From: Symsagittifera roscoffensis
Lineage: Eukaryota; Xenacoelomorpha; Acoela; Convolutidae
Reading direction: 5' to 3'
DNA length: 64,000 nt
Assembly: GCF_963678635.1 (NCBI RefSeq)
Contig: NC_087064.1
Coordinates: 26,950,189-27,014,188 of the forward strand
The position numbers were made by a program, and so were the translations under genes. The notes beneath the pieces are model-generated. The model ran no database searches. It was not told where the DNA came from and saw only the letters and a list, made by a program, of their open reading frames with translations. Shown here in pieces: positions 45,920 through 57,750 of this stretch. How positions within the stretch are numbered: position 1 is the first letter of the stretch; each line of letters begins with the position of its first letter.

Positions 45920-48900
45920 CTACATTCAAACAAGTCAAATCAAATTATCAGTGCCACATTTTTAGCATTATCAGTTTTTTTTTGCTTAATTAGCAAATGA
46001 AATCCATTTTTGATAAGAAAAGGTCTTCATCAAGAAAAACTTCCTGTTTCAGATTTTGTGAGTAACAGGAAAATTGTTTTATATTAAGTCGGAGGTAAGT
46101 GCAGACTTAAAAAAATCGATAACATTATTGACCTGATTTTCTTTGGTCGTCCAACTTGCATGCAATAAAGGCATCATAAAATAAAGGCAAGGTCTTATTT
46201 TGTCAACAATTTTGGAATCACAGCTAATTTTTTGATAAAAATATGGCAAAAAGCCATTTTTGGGTAAGGCTAGGGATGAGGGAAATAAAAACGCGCTTTT
46301 CCGCCGCGTGCTCTCCCAGATAATTAGTAGATATAGTCGAATTCGCCTTAGAAAAACTTTGGAATGGGTCAAGGCCAGACCAAAACAGGAGTGGTTAAGT
46401 AGTTCCAAAGTGGAGCACTGTGACAAGAAAAGGGGCATTGTTTAGTAGATCCGTTCAATACTTGCAAACATACCTAACTTCCGAAATTACTGGAATTTTG
46501 TTTTTATCATTGTAACGCTGCGCTCTCCGAAGAGTTGAGATTCTCTAAGTGGGAAGCAGTGCATCAACATAACACGTTTTTTGGGAGTAGTAACATTTAG
46601 AAAAATAAGGCACAGCTTTTATAGCTGGAGGTATTGCAATATTCTTCAATTCAAAAACACCTGGTGCTTTTTTGTAGAATATTTTGATAAATTATATTGT
46701 TGAAGGTTAAATGAATTTAAGTTTGAAGCAGTTGCTATTTTGATCAACAAAAATCAGGAGCTTGTTACTAGAAATCATGTTTTTGCTGGTATTTGTTCTA
46801 ATATATCATATGTGTCAAAATGTTCTCTATTTATAAATATGATAAAAAATGAACTGATCAAATTGATGTTGTGTCTCTATTTAATCAACTGCTGCATTCT
46901 GAACAAGGCCGTGCAGAATGCTACAGTTGATTAAACTCGAGGCGAGACATGATAACAACTTCACTCGTGATAACAACTAGTCTAGAGGCCAAATATAACT
47001 TTAGAACTAAGAGGCCAAATATAAATTTAGGCGATTTCACCATAACTTTGAGAAGTGATTTGGTTCAAGTTATAGTCGACCCTCGGCCAGTATCCGCAAA
47101 AAGTTACAAGTTGGCAATGCGTGTTTTTAGTTATATTCAACAAGTTTTCGGACAGTCGTCCTTTGAAACCCGACTTTAGAGTAGAAACTTCTAGAGGTAA
47201 TGCAAGTTGTATTGATACAAATTCTTTGACCATGGATACAAACTGGATACAAAAAATACGCAAAAAAATAATTCGCTTCTACAATGTATAAATTAAAAAA
47301 AAAACTTCATATCACTTCCCTTAGCATAAAATTTCATAAATTAATTATCAAATCATTGATTTTGATTTCACTTGCAAGAGCAAGTGTCTTTTAATCGGGA
47401 ACTAGACTTTTCAGTAATTCGAATCTGTAGCTCTAGTTCGAATCGCGGCTGAATTGCCGGATTGTCGTTTATCTGATTGTTTTTCCATCGGTTGAATTTC
47501 TAAATCATGATTTTTAAAAAATAATTTTAATACCTTTTTGTGATAGTAGAAAAAATGTTCTATAATTTAAATTTAGACCCCTCTGTTTTTGAAAAAACAC
47601 TTAAAAAATTTTGTTTTTCGCTGAATGGCTTCAGTTTATTACAATAGTTTAGGTGACTGATTCTCTGTCGTTTGAAAAGAAAAATTGGATCTTGTTAACG
47701 ATTTCCCCCGATTTCGTTACAAGGTACGATAAGGGGGGGGGGGGGGGGGGCTGCTGATACGTTTCAAAAGGGTGCGGTGTAAAAACTTCCTCGAGCTTTG
47801 GAATTTAATCGAGACAAAATTTTATAATTTTTGTACAATTAAAATTTTCAACATTTTTGTCAACATAAATTTATCCTAATTCCGTGCCACGAGAATTTAA
47901 TCAAATTGCAATGGCGATAACTTGCAGCTAATTTTTATCCTTCTAGACCTTGTTTCGTTTGCATTTTTATCTTGATCTCAAATTAAAACAAGACTGCTTG
48001 TATCAAGGCGAATGTTCCAACTGCAAGGCGAATGTTCCATAACATGAGAACACAAAATGTGAAAAAATAAAATTTTGAAAAAAATTTTAAATGAGACTTT
48101 TTTTTGTGAAAATCATCCCCCACACGCCATATAAAGTACAAAGAGATAAAATTTGCTCCTACTAACAAATAAATTACGGCAAATAAGCTTCCTTCAACCA
48201 ATTTGGAACGATTTCTAAGACGGATTAAATCTCCGCTGATGCGTTAATAGCGCGAAAAATATCGCGCGTTAATTGTCCCAAATTGGCCAGAATGACAAAC
48301 TTTAAACCCCAATAATTTTACAAAAAAAATCACAGGTAAAATATCTTTTCATTTTAAAGCTCAGGACTAATACTTTTTGAATGATATAAGAAAGTTCCGT
48401 CAAAAATGGCTAGATAAAAAGTGGAAATTAGTCAGAATAAAAAAGAACCCACCCGAGCACAAAGATTCCGTTACTTTCGTTACGAAAGTCGGAACAACAA
48501 TAAAGTTGTCGACTACTTTTATCTAATCTTTTTGCATGATGCTGGTTGAGTATTGAGGAAAGCGGCTTGCTGTTTTAGCTTTTGATAAAAATATAGAAAA
48601 TAGACAAGGAATAATGTAATTGTTAGCGTTTCTTAGATGTTATTGAAGAGAAACCAAATTATTTGAAGCTTTTAGGCTATTCAAAATTTGTTCTAAGCTG
48701 AAAAAGGTTCCTCTTTTTCAACTTTTAACTAAAACCAAACAGTGAACAAGGATAGCCGGTTGCTGTGCAAGTAGCACAATATAATGCGACCACATTTTTG
48801 AAATCAAATTGAGTCGTCTTTTGTTTTTGGTGATGGAAGAGTTAAAATTAAGATCTAAAAACTCGATGCTAAAAATAGGGACATTTTACAAAAGTTTTTT

Positions 48901-51900
48901 TTACATAAAAATACATAAAATTTGAAAAAATTGCAAAAAAAAATTGAAGTTGTTTCAAACTTATTTTGCAGATTTATTTTTTGTTTTTAAACTTTTTTTC
49001 CCAAAAAGGTGCCTAAGAGTTCTCATTGACTGATTTCAATAAATTAAAACTAGGTAATAGGTACTTATAAAGCTTAAAACAATCTATTATAAGCCTATTA
49101 CAAGCCCTTGCTTTATTCGCTTGAAAATAACCAAAAAGTTCAAACCGGTTTTTCTCAACACTGGGAATATTTTTCAGTAAAGATGGGGTATATTAGAATG
49201 TTGTCCAGATTCATATAGGCAAAGCGATTTAAGTTTTACCATGAAACTGATTACACGTTGGACATATCGAACCGCGGCCTTTTTTTGTTGCTAGCATTGG
49301 AAAAATATGAGCCCTATTATTATATGCAGGATAAATTAAACAGCGTTTTATAAACAATTACCTTGGCATAAATCTTACGCATTTGAGAGCTTATACTTTT
49401 CTTAGTATTTCCATTAACTTAAAAAACCTACTTGCGGGCGGCGAGTAGTTTCTTGTGACTGTTCACGAATGTCTGGTTGATGTCAATCTGCTGGCCGTAA
49501 TTCCTGGCCTTTTGGGAGAGTTTGCGTATGATTTTGGAATAGCAGAAGATTGAGAGGGTGAGGGGGGTGACGAATATGAGGGTTATGATCAGAGAAAGAT
49601 ACACTCTGAATCGCCAGCTGGAAATCCACCCAGGGGGCACATTACACATCCCGCTCTCAGGGTCCACCTTTATCATGAAACAAATTTGTTAATTAACCCC
49701 CCTTAGTCTGTGGCTGAATAATCTGTGCCATATTGGCTAAAATGTCTCACTTTCAAAGTGGCCACATTGTCTTTGGACGAATTGTCTTTGAACTATTTTT
49801 TTTCTCGTTGTTTTTGGAAACTTCTGTAATTCAGAAAAGCTAAAATCAGTGAACGCAATTTTATCTAATGCTAACAAGGTTTCGTTCTAAAGCAAAGTTT
49901 CAACTTCAAGAAATGCTGTCTCAGCTTTTACGGAAAAATTGAGCAGACAAACTGACAAGAAAAATATATAAGAGTTGAGTAATGAGGGGGGAGGGGGGAT
50001 AGCTTAATTATAATTTGTGTAAGCAATCGAGCAAACGACCGTCCCTTTTAGCGCACAAACTTCGAGTTCAAAAAACTAAATTCTTTTATTTTGAAGTTAC
50101 CTGCATGCAATTGACACGGGATGTTTCAAATCTAAGATTTTCAAACCCAGGAGTTTTGAAAAACGGATTGTTTGAAGATGACAGTATTTTAAATGGTTTT
50201 ACAGTATATTTGAAATACTGAAGTATTAAACATAGCGCTGACTTTTTTTAGCAGTGTTTAATTCTTTACAGTACATCAATGACACTAGAACACCGTAAAA
50301 CCAACGTTAAACATACAATAAAACTAACGCTGGGAATTTCGAATCAACGCTAGGTTTGTATCTAGACCTATTTTTCGAATCTAGACCTTTTGAATCTATG
50401 GCTTATGAGTAGGACTTTGCGGATATTGTTTTCGAATCCAGTTTGTCAGCTAATTTTTTAAACTAGGACTTTAGAATCCCGGGTTGACCTCCATAGACCA
50501 AAAATTCTAGTCATACAATTCCATAAACTAAGTCTATGAAAAAATACTAATCATACAAACTTCATACATTTTGCTAAAATGGTGTCATTGAATTTTCGAA
50601 CAACTTTTCTTTTGTTTTGGCATAAAATTCGGTGTATCGTACTAAATAAAAAACAAAAACCTTATGTCAAAAAAATGCTAATCATACTATTTCCATACAT
50701 GGAAAATGTATGACTAGCATTTTTTTGATGCGACGACAAAAAATTTTTAAAAAGTATCTATGAAATTGCTTCCAAAATTTTTTTTGTGTTTATTTTCAAC
50801 CGCAAATTGATTTTTGTACTCAGACAAACATTTTTGAAAAAAAAATTTTGCATGCAAAATTTAATTTTTTGTGTGTATAACGTAGTCCTGGATATACTAA
50901 TATTGGATTTTTTTCCTTTTCTCTCCATAACTTTTGTCAAAAACGCTTGAAACTCATCTTTCTTTTTGTATGCCATGTTTTTGTATGCCTTGATCAATAT
51001 CTGGTAATTTAAAAACTCAAATTTTAGAAATAATCATCTTTGAAATTTTTTGCCAAATTTAAAAGTTCGTTACTTTCGTTAGATTATTTGTGTGAGACAG
51101 AGTTAAAACATTTCAGGTTATTTCCAATGCATTTTTATTGCGCGACGGCCAAACCTTTGTGTAACCAAGGTTGATGTCATTTATGTTCGGTTACGAACAC
51201 AACCAAAAAAGTTTGAGAAATTAAATTGTAAAAAATCAATATTTTTTGGTCTATGGAAAAATGCTAGTCATACAATTTCCATATATGAAAAAAAAACTAA
51301 TCATAGACCTTTCATGCAATTTTCTGTACTTATGGAATTGCATGAAAAGTCTATGACTTGCATTTTTTCATATATGAAAATTGTATGACAAGCGTTTTTG
51401 GTCAACCCGGGATCTGGGACTGTCCAATACGAATCTAGTTTGAATACGCGCAGACGACTAACACGGGCTGTTAGTTTCGAATCTAAGACTTTCAAATCTA
51501 GGACTCTCGAATATAGGACTTTCGAATCTAGGATAATCGAATCAAGGGCTGTAAGGACTTTTCGAATCTAGTTTCGAATCTAGTTTCGAATCTAAGCCGA
51601 CGGGACTTCGGGCCAAAATTTAAGTTTTTACACTTTTCAAAGTTACAACAAACTGTAAAACGAATGTTAAAAGCTTGCAAAACCAATAAAAACACAGAGG
51701 CGATTGACAAACAGGATGTTTGTTTCGAAGTTAGGACTTTCAAACCTAGAACTCTAAAAGCTAGAGTCTAATTTCGAATCAATTTTCCAACGTAGTTTTC
51801 GAATCTAGTTTCAAATTTTGTTTCGAATCTCAGCCGAAAAGATTTGAAGCTAAAATTTAAGCTTTTATAAAATTTCAAAGATTAAAACTCATGATTAGAA

Positions 51901-54900
51901 GATTGGTTCGTAAATTTATCCAAACCTATTCCTTACTTATCGTGATTTAAAGCCATGCTTTGTTTGGGAAGCTTCGTTTGGTGCTGTTTAGTCCTAGATT
52001 CGAAACTAACAGCCCGTGTCTGTTGTCGGCGTGTAACTTTGAAATATAACAGTTAAATTTTTTGAACTCGAAGTTTACGGGCTAAAAGGGACAGTGGTTT
52101 GCACGGTTCTTAAAAAAATTATACTTAAAATGCCCTCATCACTCAGCTCGTATACATTTTTCTTGTCTGCTCATTTTTTCCGTAAGATCTGAAACAGAAT
52201 GTTCTTTGAAGTGGAAACGTAAGAGAATTCGGTATAGTAAGAAACCTTGTTAGCTCTAGATACAAAAACATTCACTGATTTTCGGTTTTTCAGAACATTT
52301 TCGTTTTCTTGGGATACCCGATTCTGATCGACGATGTTAGTTTGAGTTTTAGCTGAACTCCTGCAGTGTTTAGCAAAATGTCCTTTCCGTCCACACGTAT
52401 TGCAGTTTCTATCTCTAGCCGGGCATGTGGATAGGTGTCCTTTTTTGAATTGCTGGCCGCAATTACGGCACTTGTTATTTTCGACTATGTTTAATGTTGG
52501 TTCGTTCTTCACATATTGTGATCTTGGTCCTGGGTTGTAAGTTGGGAATTTTAGGTACTGTTGATGGATTTTAGTACCTTTTTCGTGAACTAGTACATAA
52601 GATAGTACATTTTCTGGGGTCAAGTATTCAATGCATAGTTTCTTTTGGATCTCGACATTTCTCATGTTGGTTATGAAAATATCTCTTACTAGTTCTGACT
52701 CGAGTTCCCCCAGTTTACAATTTTTTGCTAGTTCTGAAAGAATTTCATGGAATTTTTCTAAGGACTCATGTTCTTTCTGTCTTCGGCCGAAGAATTTGAA
52801 TCTTTCGTATGTTAGGTTTGTAGTGATCGTGAAGGTCGTTTTTAATAGTTCCCAAAATTCTGCGAAATTGATATCCAGTATTTTTTTTCCAGGGTTTTTA
52901 TGAGAGAAGCATTTCTGTCCTTCTTTCCCGAGTGCTAGGTATAGCTGAGATTTGAGCTTCTTGTCAATATCTCCTATTTGAAGTCCGTTGAATTTGGCGT
53001 TATCTTCCGCCCTTCTCCTTCTTACTTCTTCGTTGTAATTTTGTACTGCTACTCTATGACGTTCCTCTTGTTCGGCCCGACGGGTCTGATCCTCGGATGT
53101 GTCCAATGGTTCTGCCATAGGGTAAATTAGTTCATCTCTTATCGGTGGGTTAATTACATCTTCGATGTCTACGGAATCTTTCGCAATAATTGTCAGTTGG
53201 AATTTTTCCGCCCACCTTTCCCAGTCATGTTGATTTTCATTTGATGAGTTGTTCCAGAAAAACTCTAATCCGCGTAGGTTTGATTCATTCGACTGCGCCA
53301 TGTTAAAAAATTAGGATACCACTCGTGTTGTAAAAGAGTGACTTAATCTAGGAATAGATTAAGACTGTAGATGATTAAGATTCCTACTAAAATTGTAGGC
53401 TTTTATTTAAAACTAAATAAAAGACGGGGATTCTAACTAAGATAAAATACGTGTTAAAAGATTGAATTGGTTACGTTGGTTTTGTTGCGTATCATCAAAG
53501 ATAGTGTCCAATTCAGAGTCTACCAAAAGCCGATGCGCTTTTGGCAGGTATTAAATTAACAACTAAAGGTCGGCGGTAAGTTAAGATCAGAGGTTAAATA
53601 GACAAACCATAATACTTTTACACACAGAAGTATTTTTTTTTGCTCATTGTGACAGGATTTATTTTTACGTTTTCAAAAATCATGATAGCCTGCGCTCAAA
53701 TAAAATGTGCTTCACCTGCGATCTTTTTTCAAAATAATCAATTTGATCATTTTGGGATAGTTGACACGCAGTACATTTAAATCATTCGGAATCAGTTTTG
53801 GCCTGACTTTGAAGTTACCTTGCTAGATAAAAAATAAATAATGAGAGAAAAATTGACGCATTTCTTGGGAGTTATTAGATAAATAATATGGATTTTTTTG
53901 TTGCCACTGAGGGTCAGTCGAAATTTTTAGAGCTTTACAATTTTTTAGCTTTGATTCAACCTTTGTATCACTATTTTGTTGCAATGCGTACATCGTTTCC
54001 ATGCTGATGATCTCTGGTGATTAATAACCCAATTGAATTTTTTCAATCTCACATGTTAGCAGCGCTTTGGTTTTCTCTAAAGTTTTATTGGTGCTTCTAA
54101 GCTAAGTGAGGTATTTTCTACAGACCAAAAGTGAATCTACAAAATTTTGCTGGAAAAATTAATTCTAATATTTTTGTTGGAATTTTGGTGACTTATGAAG
54201 TTTATACATAATCAACAAAATTTCAAATTTTCATGAAAAAAAAATTTGCTCTTGAAAAGTGTACAGTATTATCATTCAAAAAATTATGATTTATATGAAT
54301 AAATTTTTCGGGTCTCTTTTTATTGGGTAATTTTTACCCAAATTTTAGAGAATGAACGGGTCTTTTTACTTGACCAGTCCCAAAATTCCGTTGAGACTTC
54401 ATACATTTGCCGGGTCGTTTTACGTATTTTCCTAAAATTTCTGCCTAATTTTTTTTTCCAATCCGGCGTCTTTTTCTTAATTTCCCAAAACGGAAAATTT
54501 TGAAATATAATTAGATAAATGAGACTTATCCTTGAGACTGAAAAGTTGAAATTAGAAAATTATTTTTGCATAGATGTAGTCTGCTTTTTATTTAAAATTG
54601 TCGTGTTGGCTTTTAGTTTTACTGTGGTGTTTGTTATACTTTTAGGGTTATACGTCTAACAATCATAACGACAACAACAAAAAATTGACAAAAATAACAG
54701 GGATAGCCGTTTGCTGTGCAAGTGTGACAGATGATCTGGAAAAAGTCTAAATCTTCAATAGTTATCATACATTTCCATTGTAGACTGTAATTTGATGTTT
54801 CCTTCAAATTTTTACCTTGATTGCTGGTGGTGCCTGAATTTCCGTTGAAAACCAACAGAACAAAAAGCTGAAAAAACATCCAGAGACAAATTTCTAGTAA

Positions 54901-57699
54901 CTTTATTGATAGAAACAATGATAAAAATTCCATCAAAAGAAACCTTATATGAAAATGATGATCAAAATAATTTAAAAAATCAATTAAAAAATTAGAATCA
55001 TAAAAAAATTTGAAATTATCATTAACTACTGATATTGCAACCGAGTGTTAGGTAAAATATTGCAACCGAGTGTTAGGAATATTGCAACTGAATTTTATTG
55101 CAACCGATAAGCGTAATATTGCAATCGGGTGTCCCCCTCAACATCTTTGTTCAAAAAATGATCAAAATAGAAAAAATTTAGAATTGGTAAAAAACTATTG
55201 TACCAGCCAAATCCATCATAAAACGCTTATACGGGTTCGTGATTGCTGTGTAGGTGGCTGATGCAAGTTCTTGTAATGTGATTTTTTTGCATAAAACTTT
55301 CAGATTACTATCAATTTAATAGGTTTCGGCTTTGTTTTTTTTTGTTTTTCTTACCCTATGTTTTTCTATTAGTTTCTAGTCAGTATTTTAATTGCAGTAG
55401 GTTAATATTGCCAGTGACTGTGCGATAGTTTAAAATCAGTTTCTCCGAAAATCTTTTGAAAAATAAATTTGCAAAGACTCTTTTTCCCTTAAAATGTTGC
55501 TTGTTTTTTGTTTTTACCGGAGTGAAACTATTCTCACTTTCTCACTTATAAGTTTGTTCAAAAGTATTCTCACTGATTTTGAATGACTTGCTGTGTTTAA
55601 CATAGATTTTCTGTCAAAAAATAATTAAAGTCATGACTTTGTGCAAATCCTTTTGTTAATTTATTGATAATTTTCGTCAAATGGTTTTTTATTAGCTTAT
55701 ATACTTTGTATCTTATACCTCTTGCAACAAAAACAATTTTACGAAAAAGATTCGGGTTTGAAAAATCTTAAGTGCCATCAGATCAGACAAGTTTTTTACT
55801 TTTTTCTTTTTTAAATAACTTTTTTTTTTCTAATTCAGTTTTTAACTGATGCTGTGCGGTTAGCTCTATGTAAACTGCTTAGAAGTGTAAAGTATGAACT
55901 GTAAAAACTGATGGCTTTCGGTTAGCTCTGCTATTCTCTGTTTATTTTGGCCTTCCTTTATTTTTGCACTGCTTGGCCTCCTTTTAAGAAAAATAATAAG
56001 ATTTTTTTTTCAAAAATAGTAAAAGCAATATCAAAAAAACTATTCCAGGGATTACCTCCATAAACTGAAAAAGCTTGTCCTACAATTACATACACCGAAC
56101 ATGCTGCTTATCATACATTTCCATCCATCAAATGTATGGAAAAACGCTAATCATACACTGTTCATACAGTTTCAAAAAATCATTGAAAAGAGATTCGAAC
56201 TAGTTTCTGCGGCTATTTGAACCAAATAAAACAGTCTGGTGATGAACAAAACTAAGTTTCTGTTTTTGGCAAAAAAAAATGCTTCTCAAACAATTTCCAT
56301 AGATGAAAATTGTATAATAAACGCTTTTTCATAAATGTCAAGTCTTTCAAAAACCTTCAAATAGTTGTTTGTCATCAAAATTAAATTAATTAAGAGCGCT
56401 TTTGCTCAACTTAGAGCACCTTGCTCATCAAAAACAAAAATTTAGTTTGGAGCTAAAACATGTTTATCATACAATTTTCATTTTCTGTTTTCTCGAACGT
56501 GTAACACTTTGTTTTTATAGGAAATGAAATTATGTTGATGACAAAACTTGCAGAAACTTGAGGATGATCACAATGCAATGACAGAACTGTAGTGTTTATG
56601 CTTGGAGAATGTGCCCCATCAGAAAACAGGTTTTTTTTACGTTTGAGACAACTCCACCCCATGGTTGTGGTTCTTCTAGGAGTAGGCTTAGGAAATAGTT
56701 GCTCTCTCAGATAATGAAGAGTCTGTAGAGTCCAACCTCATAAACCCTCTGATTTTTCCCAGGTTTTCTTCTCTGTTCAGAGATTGCACGTCTGATGGGT
56801 TAGGCTTAAACGCTAATTAAGCCTCAATTGAGTTTTCAAAAAAAGCTTATCATACAATTTCCATGTATGAAAAAATGCTTATCATACAATTTCCATACAT
56901 GAAAAAATGCTTATCTTAGAGTTTTCTGAGATTTTCCTGTATCTATGGATTTGTACGAAAGTGTATGACAAGCATTTTTCCATATATGATTATTTGGTCA
57001 ACCCGGGTTAATAATATTAATCGTAATGTCTTAGATTTTCCTCGAGGGGGCTGGAACGGATTTTGGACTTTCGCCAGGAGGCTCGGGTGAATTTCAATGA
57101 AAATTTTGTTGTCGTTGTTTTCTTATGTCAACCGAATGGCGCTTTTTTCGGTCGGCGCTACCTCCCACTCAAAATTATAATATATTGGGGTAAGAAGCAT
57201 CCAATCCCCCTCTCCTCAATCTTCCCCAGGTTATAACAATTGTTACAAAACTTATTAATTACGTTTCTTGAAAGATTCTCTCAAGATTTTTGTTCTTCTA
57301 TTCAGTAGCATAAAATGAAAAATAAAACATTTTTCAAGATATGAATTGTTCTTTATTGTTACTCAGAAAATTGTGAGTGTTTCTTGCTTCTGATGAGATA
57401 TCACCATGACGTAAAGATTTAGCTGCGATCTGCGATGCACCCTTATGGTACATAAGGGCCGAATTATCTGCTATGGGGGTGTTAACTCGGCGGTTCAAAT
57501 TAACTACCTGAGCAGTGACAAACTGGGGCACGGAGAGCATGACTGCAAATATCCATGATAGAATGGTCTGTTTATGCACGTAGTTTCTCGACAGGTAGAA
57601 ACTCAAGGGTTTCACTATGGCGAAGTAGCGATCCAAGGTCATGCTGACCACAAGGAACCCAGTGGCACTTGGTGCAGCAACTTCAATGAATTTCCCCAG
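45496..57699 (-). CDS. Rhodopsin-class (class A) peptide-type GPCR, 5' part missing
   Basis: Three exons (57508-57699, 49432-49667, 45496-45919) join in phase to encode about 282 residues from TM3 to the C-terminus. Landmarks are LDRYFAIVKPL at the end of TM3, W and a P-Q pair in TM4, one ECL2 cysteine, P and Y eight apart in TM5, CW in TM6 and NPIIY in TM7. The TM4 'PQ' and the TM5 start SWRFRVYLSL recall the vasopressin / neuropeptide S / CCAP / GnRH group of peptide receptors, but I would not go beyond class A. The usual TM3 cysteine should fall two residues before 57699, in an upstream exon not found. Ligand unknown. Confidence 0.88.
45920..47986. other. GPCR intron, 3' part
   Basis: It contains a miRNA-like hairpin (46880-46935) and an 18-base G run at 47733-47750. 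ORFs such as 46079-46438 (reverse, 119 codons) have no recognisable domain. Confidence 0.4.
46880..46935. other. 22-bp stem-loop with 12-nt loop
   Basis: Arms 46880-46901 and 46914-46935 pair with two central mismatches around AACAAGGCCGTG. Its size and shape resemble a compact pre-miRNA. It sits in the GPCR intron. Nothing in the sequence shows it is transcribed. Confidence 0.5.
47987..48496 (+). mobile_element. Family 1 element, full length
   Basis: The left end is AAACAAGACTGCTTGTATC and the right end TTACGAAAGTCGGAACA. The left hairpin is partly deleted: GCCCTGA is gone and 'aaggcgaatgttcc' is doubled. The centre matches the consensus well. Confidence 0.88.
48744..49180 (+). mobile_element. 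Family 2 element, right end truncated
   Basis: The left end GAACAAGGATAGCCGG with hairpin GTGCAAGTAGCAC is intact. The match continues to 'caaaccggtttttctcaacac' near 49160 and then stops. Confidence 0.7.
49432..49667 (-). CDS. GPCR exon: ECL2, TM5 and ICL3
   Basis: Acceptor 'tgataaag' precedes GTG GAC CCT in phase 0. The exon encodes an ECL2 cysteine (GMCNVPPGW), TM5 (VYLSLIITLIFVTPLTLSIF, with CYSKI at its end) and a basic ICL3 ending LLAARK. The donor is GTAGGT after two bases of the lysine codon. Reading through the donor would hit a stop at once, which supports splicing here. Confidence 0.92.
49830..50150 (+). mobile_element. Inverted fragment of the gag-only element
   Basis: Read forward, this resembles the last ~40 codons of the gag ORF at 52171-53301 and its 3' flank. 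Shared words are AAAATCAGTGAA, GCTAACAAGGTTTC, TACGGAAAAA, GAGCAGACAA and GTCCCTTTTAGC. The reading frame is broken. It lies inverted to the intact gag, giving two arms ~2 kb apart. Confidence 0.65.
50477..51412. mobile_element. Palindromic MITE, copy 1
   Basis: The ends are inverted: left TCCCGGGTTGACC, right GGTCAACCCGGGA. Inside are many copies of 'tcatacaatttccata' in both directions, giving nested hairpins; one at 51300-51353 has ~21-bp arms with one mismatch. No coding capacity is evident. A second copy is at 56045-57008. Confidence 0.75.
51413..51850. repeat. TTTCGAATCTAGGAC minisatellite
   Basis: Imperfect units of TTTCGAATCTAGGAC and the shorter TTTCGAATCTAG occur in runs here, with more spaced units at 50340-50480 and near 52005. 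The block starts with 'acacgggctgttag', the same phrase that ends the gag element's 3' flank in reverse near 52020. Confidence 0.7.
52171..53301 (-). CDS. gag: Retrotransposon Gag polyprotein (Ty3/Gypsy-like), intact
   Basis: This 376-residue ORF would encode the nucleocapsid-forming Gag of an LTR retrotransposon. An N-terminal W-rich segment (FFWNNSS, WERWAEKF, residues 14-35) and an arginine-rich coiled stretch (70-100) precede the Gag core at ~145-225. Two zinc knuckles follow: an atypical C278-C281-H289-C293, and a canonical CX2CX4HX4C at C300-C303-H308-C313. That pair is usual for Gypsy/Mag-type Gags. The ORF stops 63 residues later with no protease, reverse transcriptase or integrase after it. 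It sits in the GPCR intron on the same strand. No frameshift is visible, so it is young or under selection. Confidence 0.9.
   Translation of the reverse strand: MAQSNESNLRGLEFFWNNSSNENQHDWERWAEKFQLTIIAKDSVDIEDVINPPIRDELIYPMAEPLDTSEDQTRRAEQEERHRVAVQNYNEEVRRRRAEDNAKFNGLQIGDIDKKLKSQLYLALGKEGQKCFSHKNPGKKILDINFAEFWELLKTTFTITTNLTYERFKFFGRRQKEHESLEKFHEILSELAKNCKLGELESELVRDIFITNMRNVEIQKKLCIEYLTPENVLSYVLVHEKGTKIHQQYLKFPTYNPGPRSQYVKNEPTLNIVENNKCRNCGQQFKKGHLSTCPARDRNCNTCGRKGHFAKHCRSSAKTQTNIVDQNRVSQENENVLKNRKSVNVFVSRANKVSYYTEFSYVSTSKNILFQILRKK
53302..53640 (-). repeat. Leader and probable 5' LTR of the gag element
   Basis: On the - strand, TGGTATCC (53314-53321) lies just before the gag ATG as a tRNA primer-binding site would, and AATAAA (53402-53407) lies further upstream as in an LTR R/U5 region. 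The LTR's 5' boundary is not defined, and no matching 3' LTR was found. Confidence 0.4.
53641..55031. other. GPCR intron, middle part
   Basis: AT-rich with no supported gene. A family 2 left end (AACAGGGATAGCCGTTTGC with GTGCAAGTGTGAC) lies at 54696-54735 without a visible right end. Confidence 0.4.
55032..55134 (+). repeat. Short minisatellite ATATTGCAACCGAGTGTTAGG
   Basis: Two near-perfect and about three decayed tandem units. Confidence 0.75.
55135..56044. other. GPCR intron, no feature recognised
   Basis: AT-rich; no gene or clear repeat seen apart from faint family 2-like words near 55238 and 55850. Confidence 0.35.
56045..57008. mobile_element. Palindromic MITE, copy 2
   Basis: The left end CCAGGGATTACCTCCATA and the right end GGTCAACCCGGG match the ends of the copy at 50477-51412. 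Inside, a ~34-bp unit containing 'cttatcatacaatttccat' is repeated in tandem near 56850-56920 and inverted near 56960. Confidence 0.7.
57508..57699 (-). CDS. GPCR exon: TM3, ICL2 and TM4
   Basis: Acceptor 'ggttgtttcag' opens in phase 0 at LGKFIEVA. TM3 ends SMTLDRYFAIVKPL with an intact DRY. ICL2 is followed by TM4 (ILSWIFAVMLSVPQFV). The donor CAG|GTAGTT ends the exon after 64 codons, and exon 49432-49667 continues in phase 0. The first codon is equivalent to position 3.27, so the disulphide cysteine at 3.25 must come from the exon before. Confidence 0.92.
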
Positions 57700-57750
57700 C
57701 TGAAACAACCATACATGACAAAAAGGGGTGGGAATAAATGCATTACAATT

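Noticed and set aside
45718-45993. 91-codon forward ORF
   Set aside because: Antisense shadow of the GPCR TM6-TM7 exon.
47360-47470. Possible tRNA gene (GTTCGAATC near 47436)
   Set aside because: No A-box at proper spacing and no cloverleaf could be formed.
52631-52903. 90-codon forward ORF
   Set aside because: Antisense shadow of the gag ORF.
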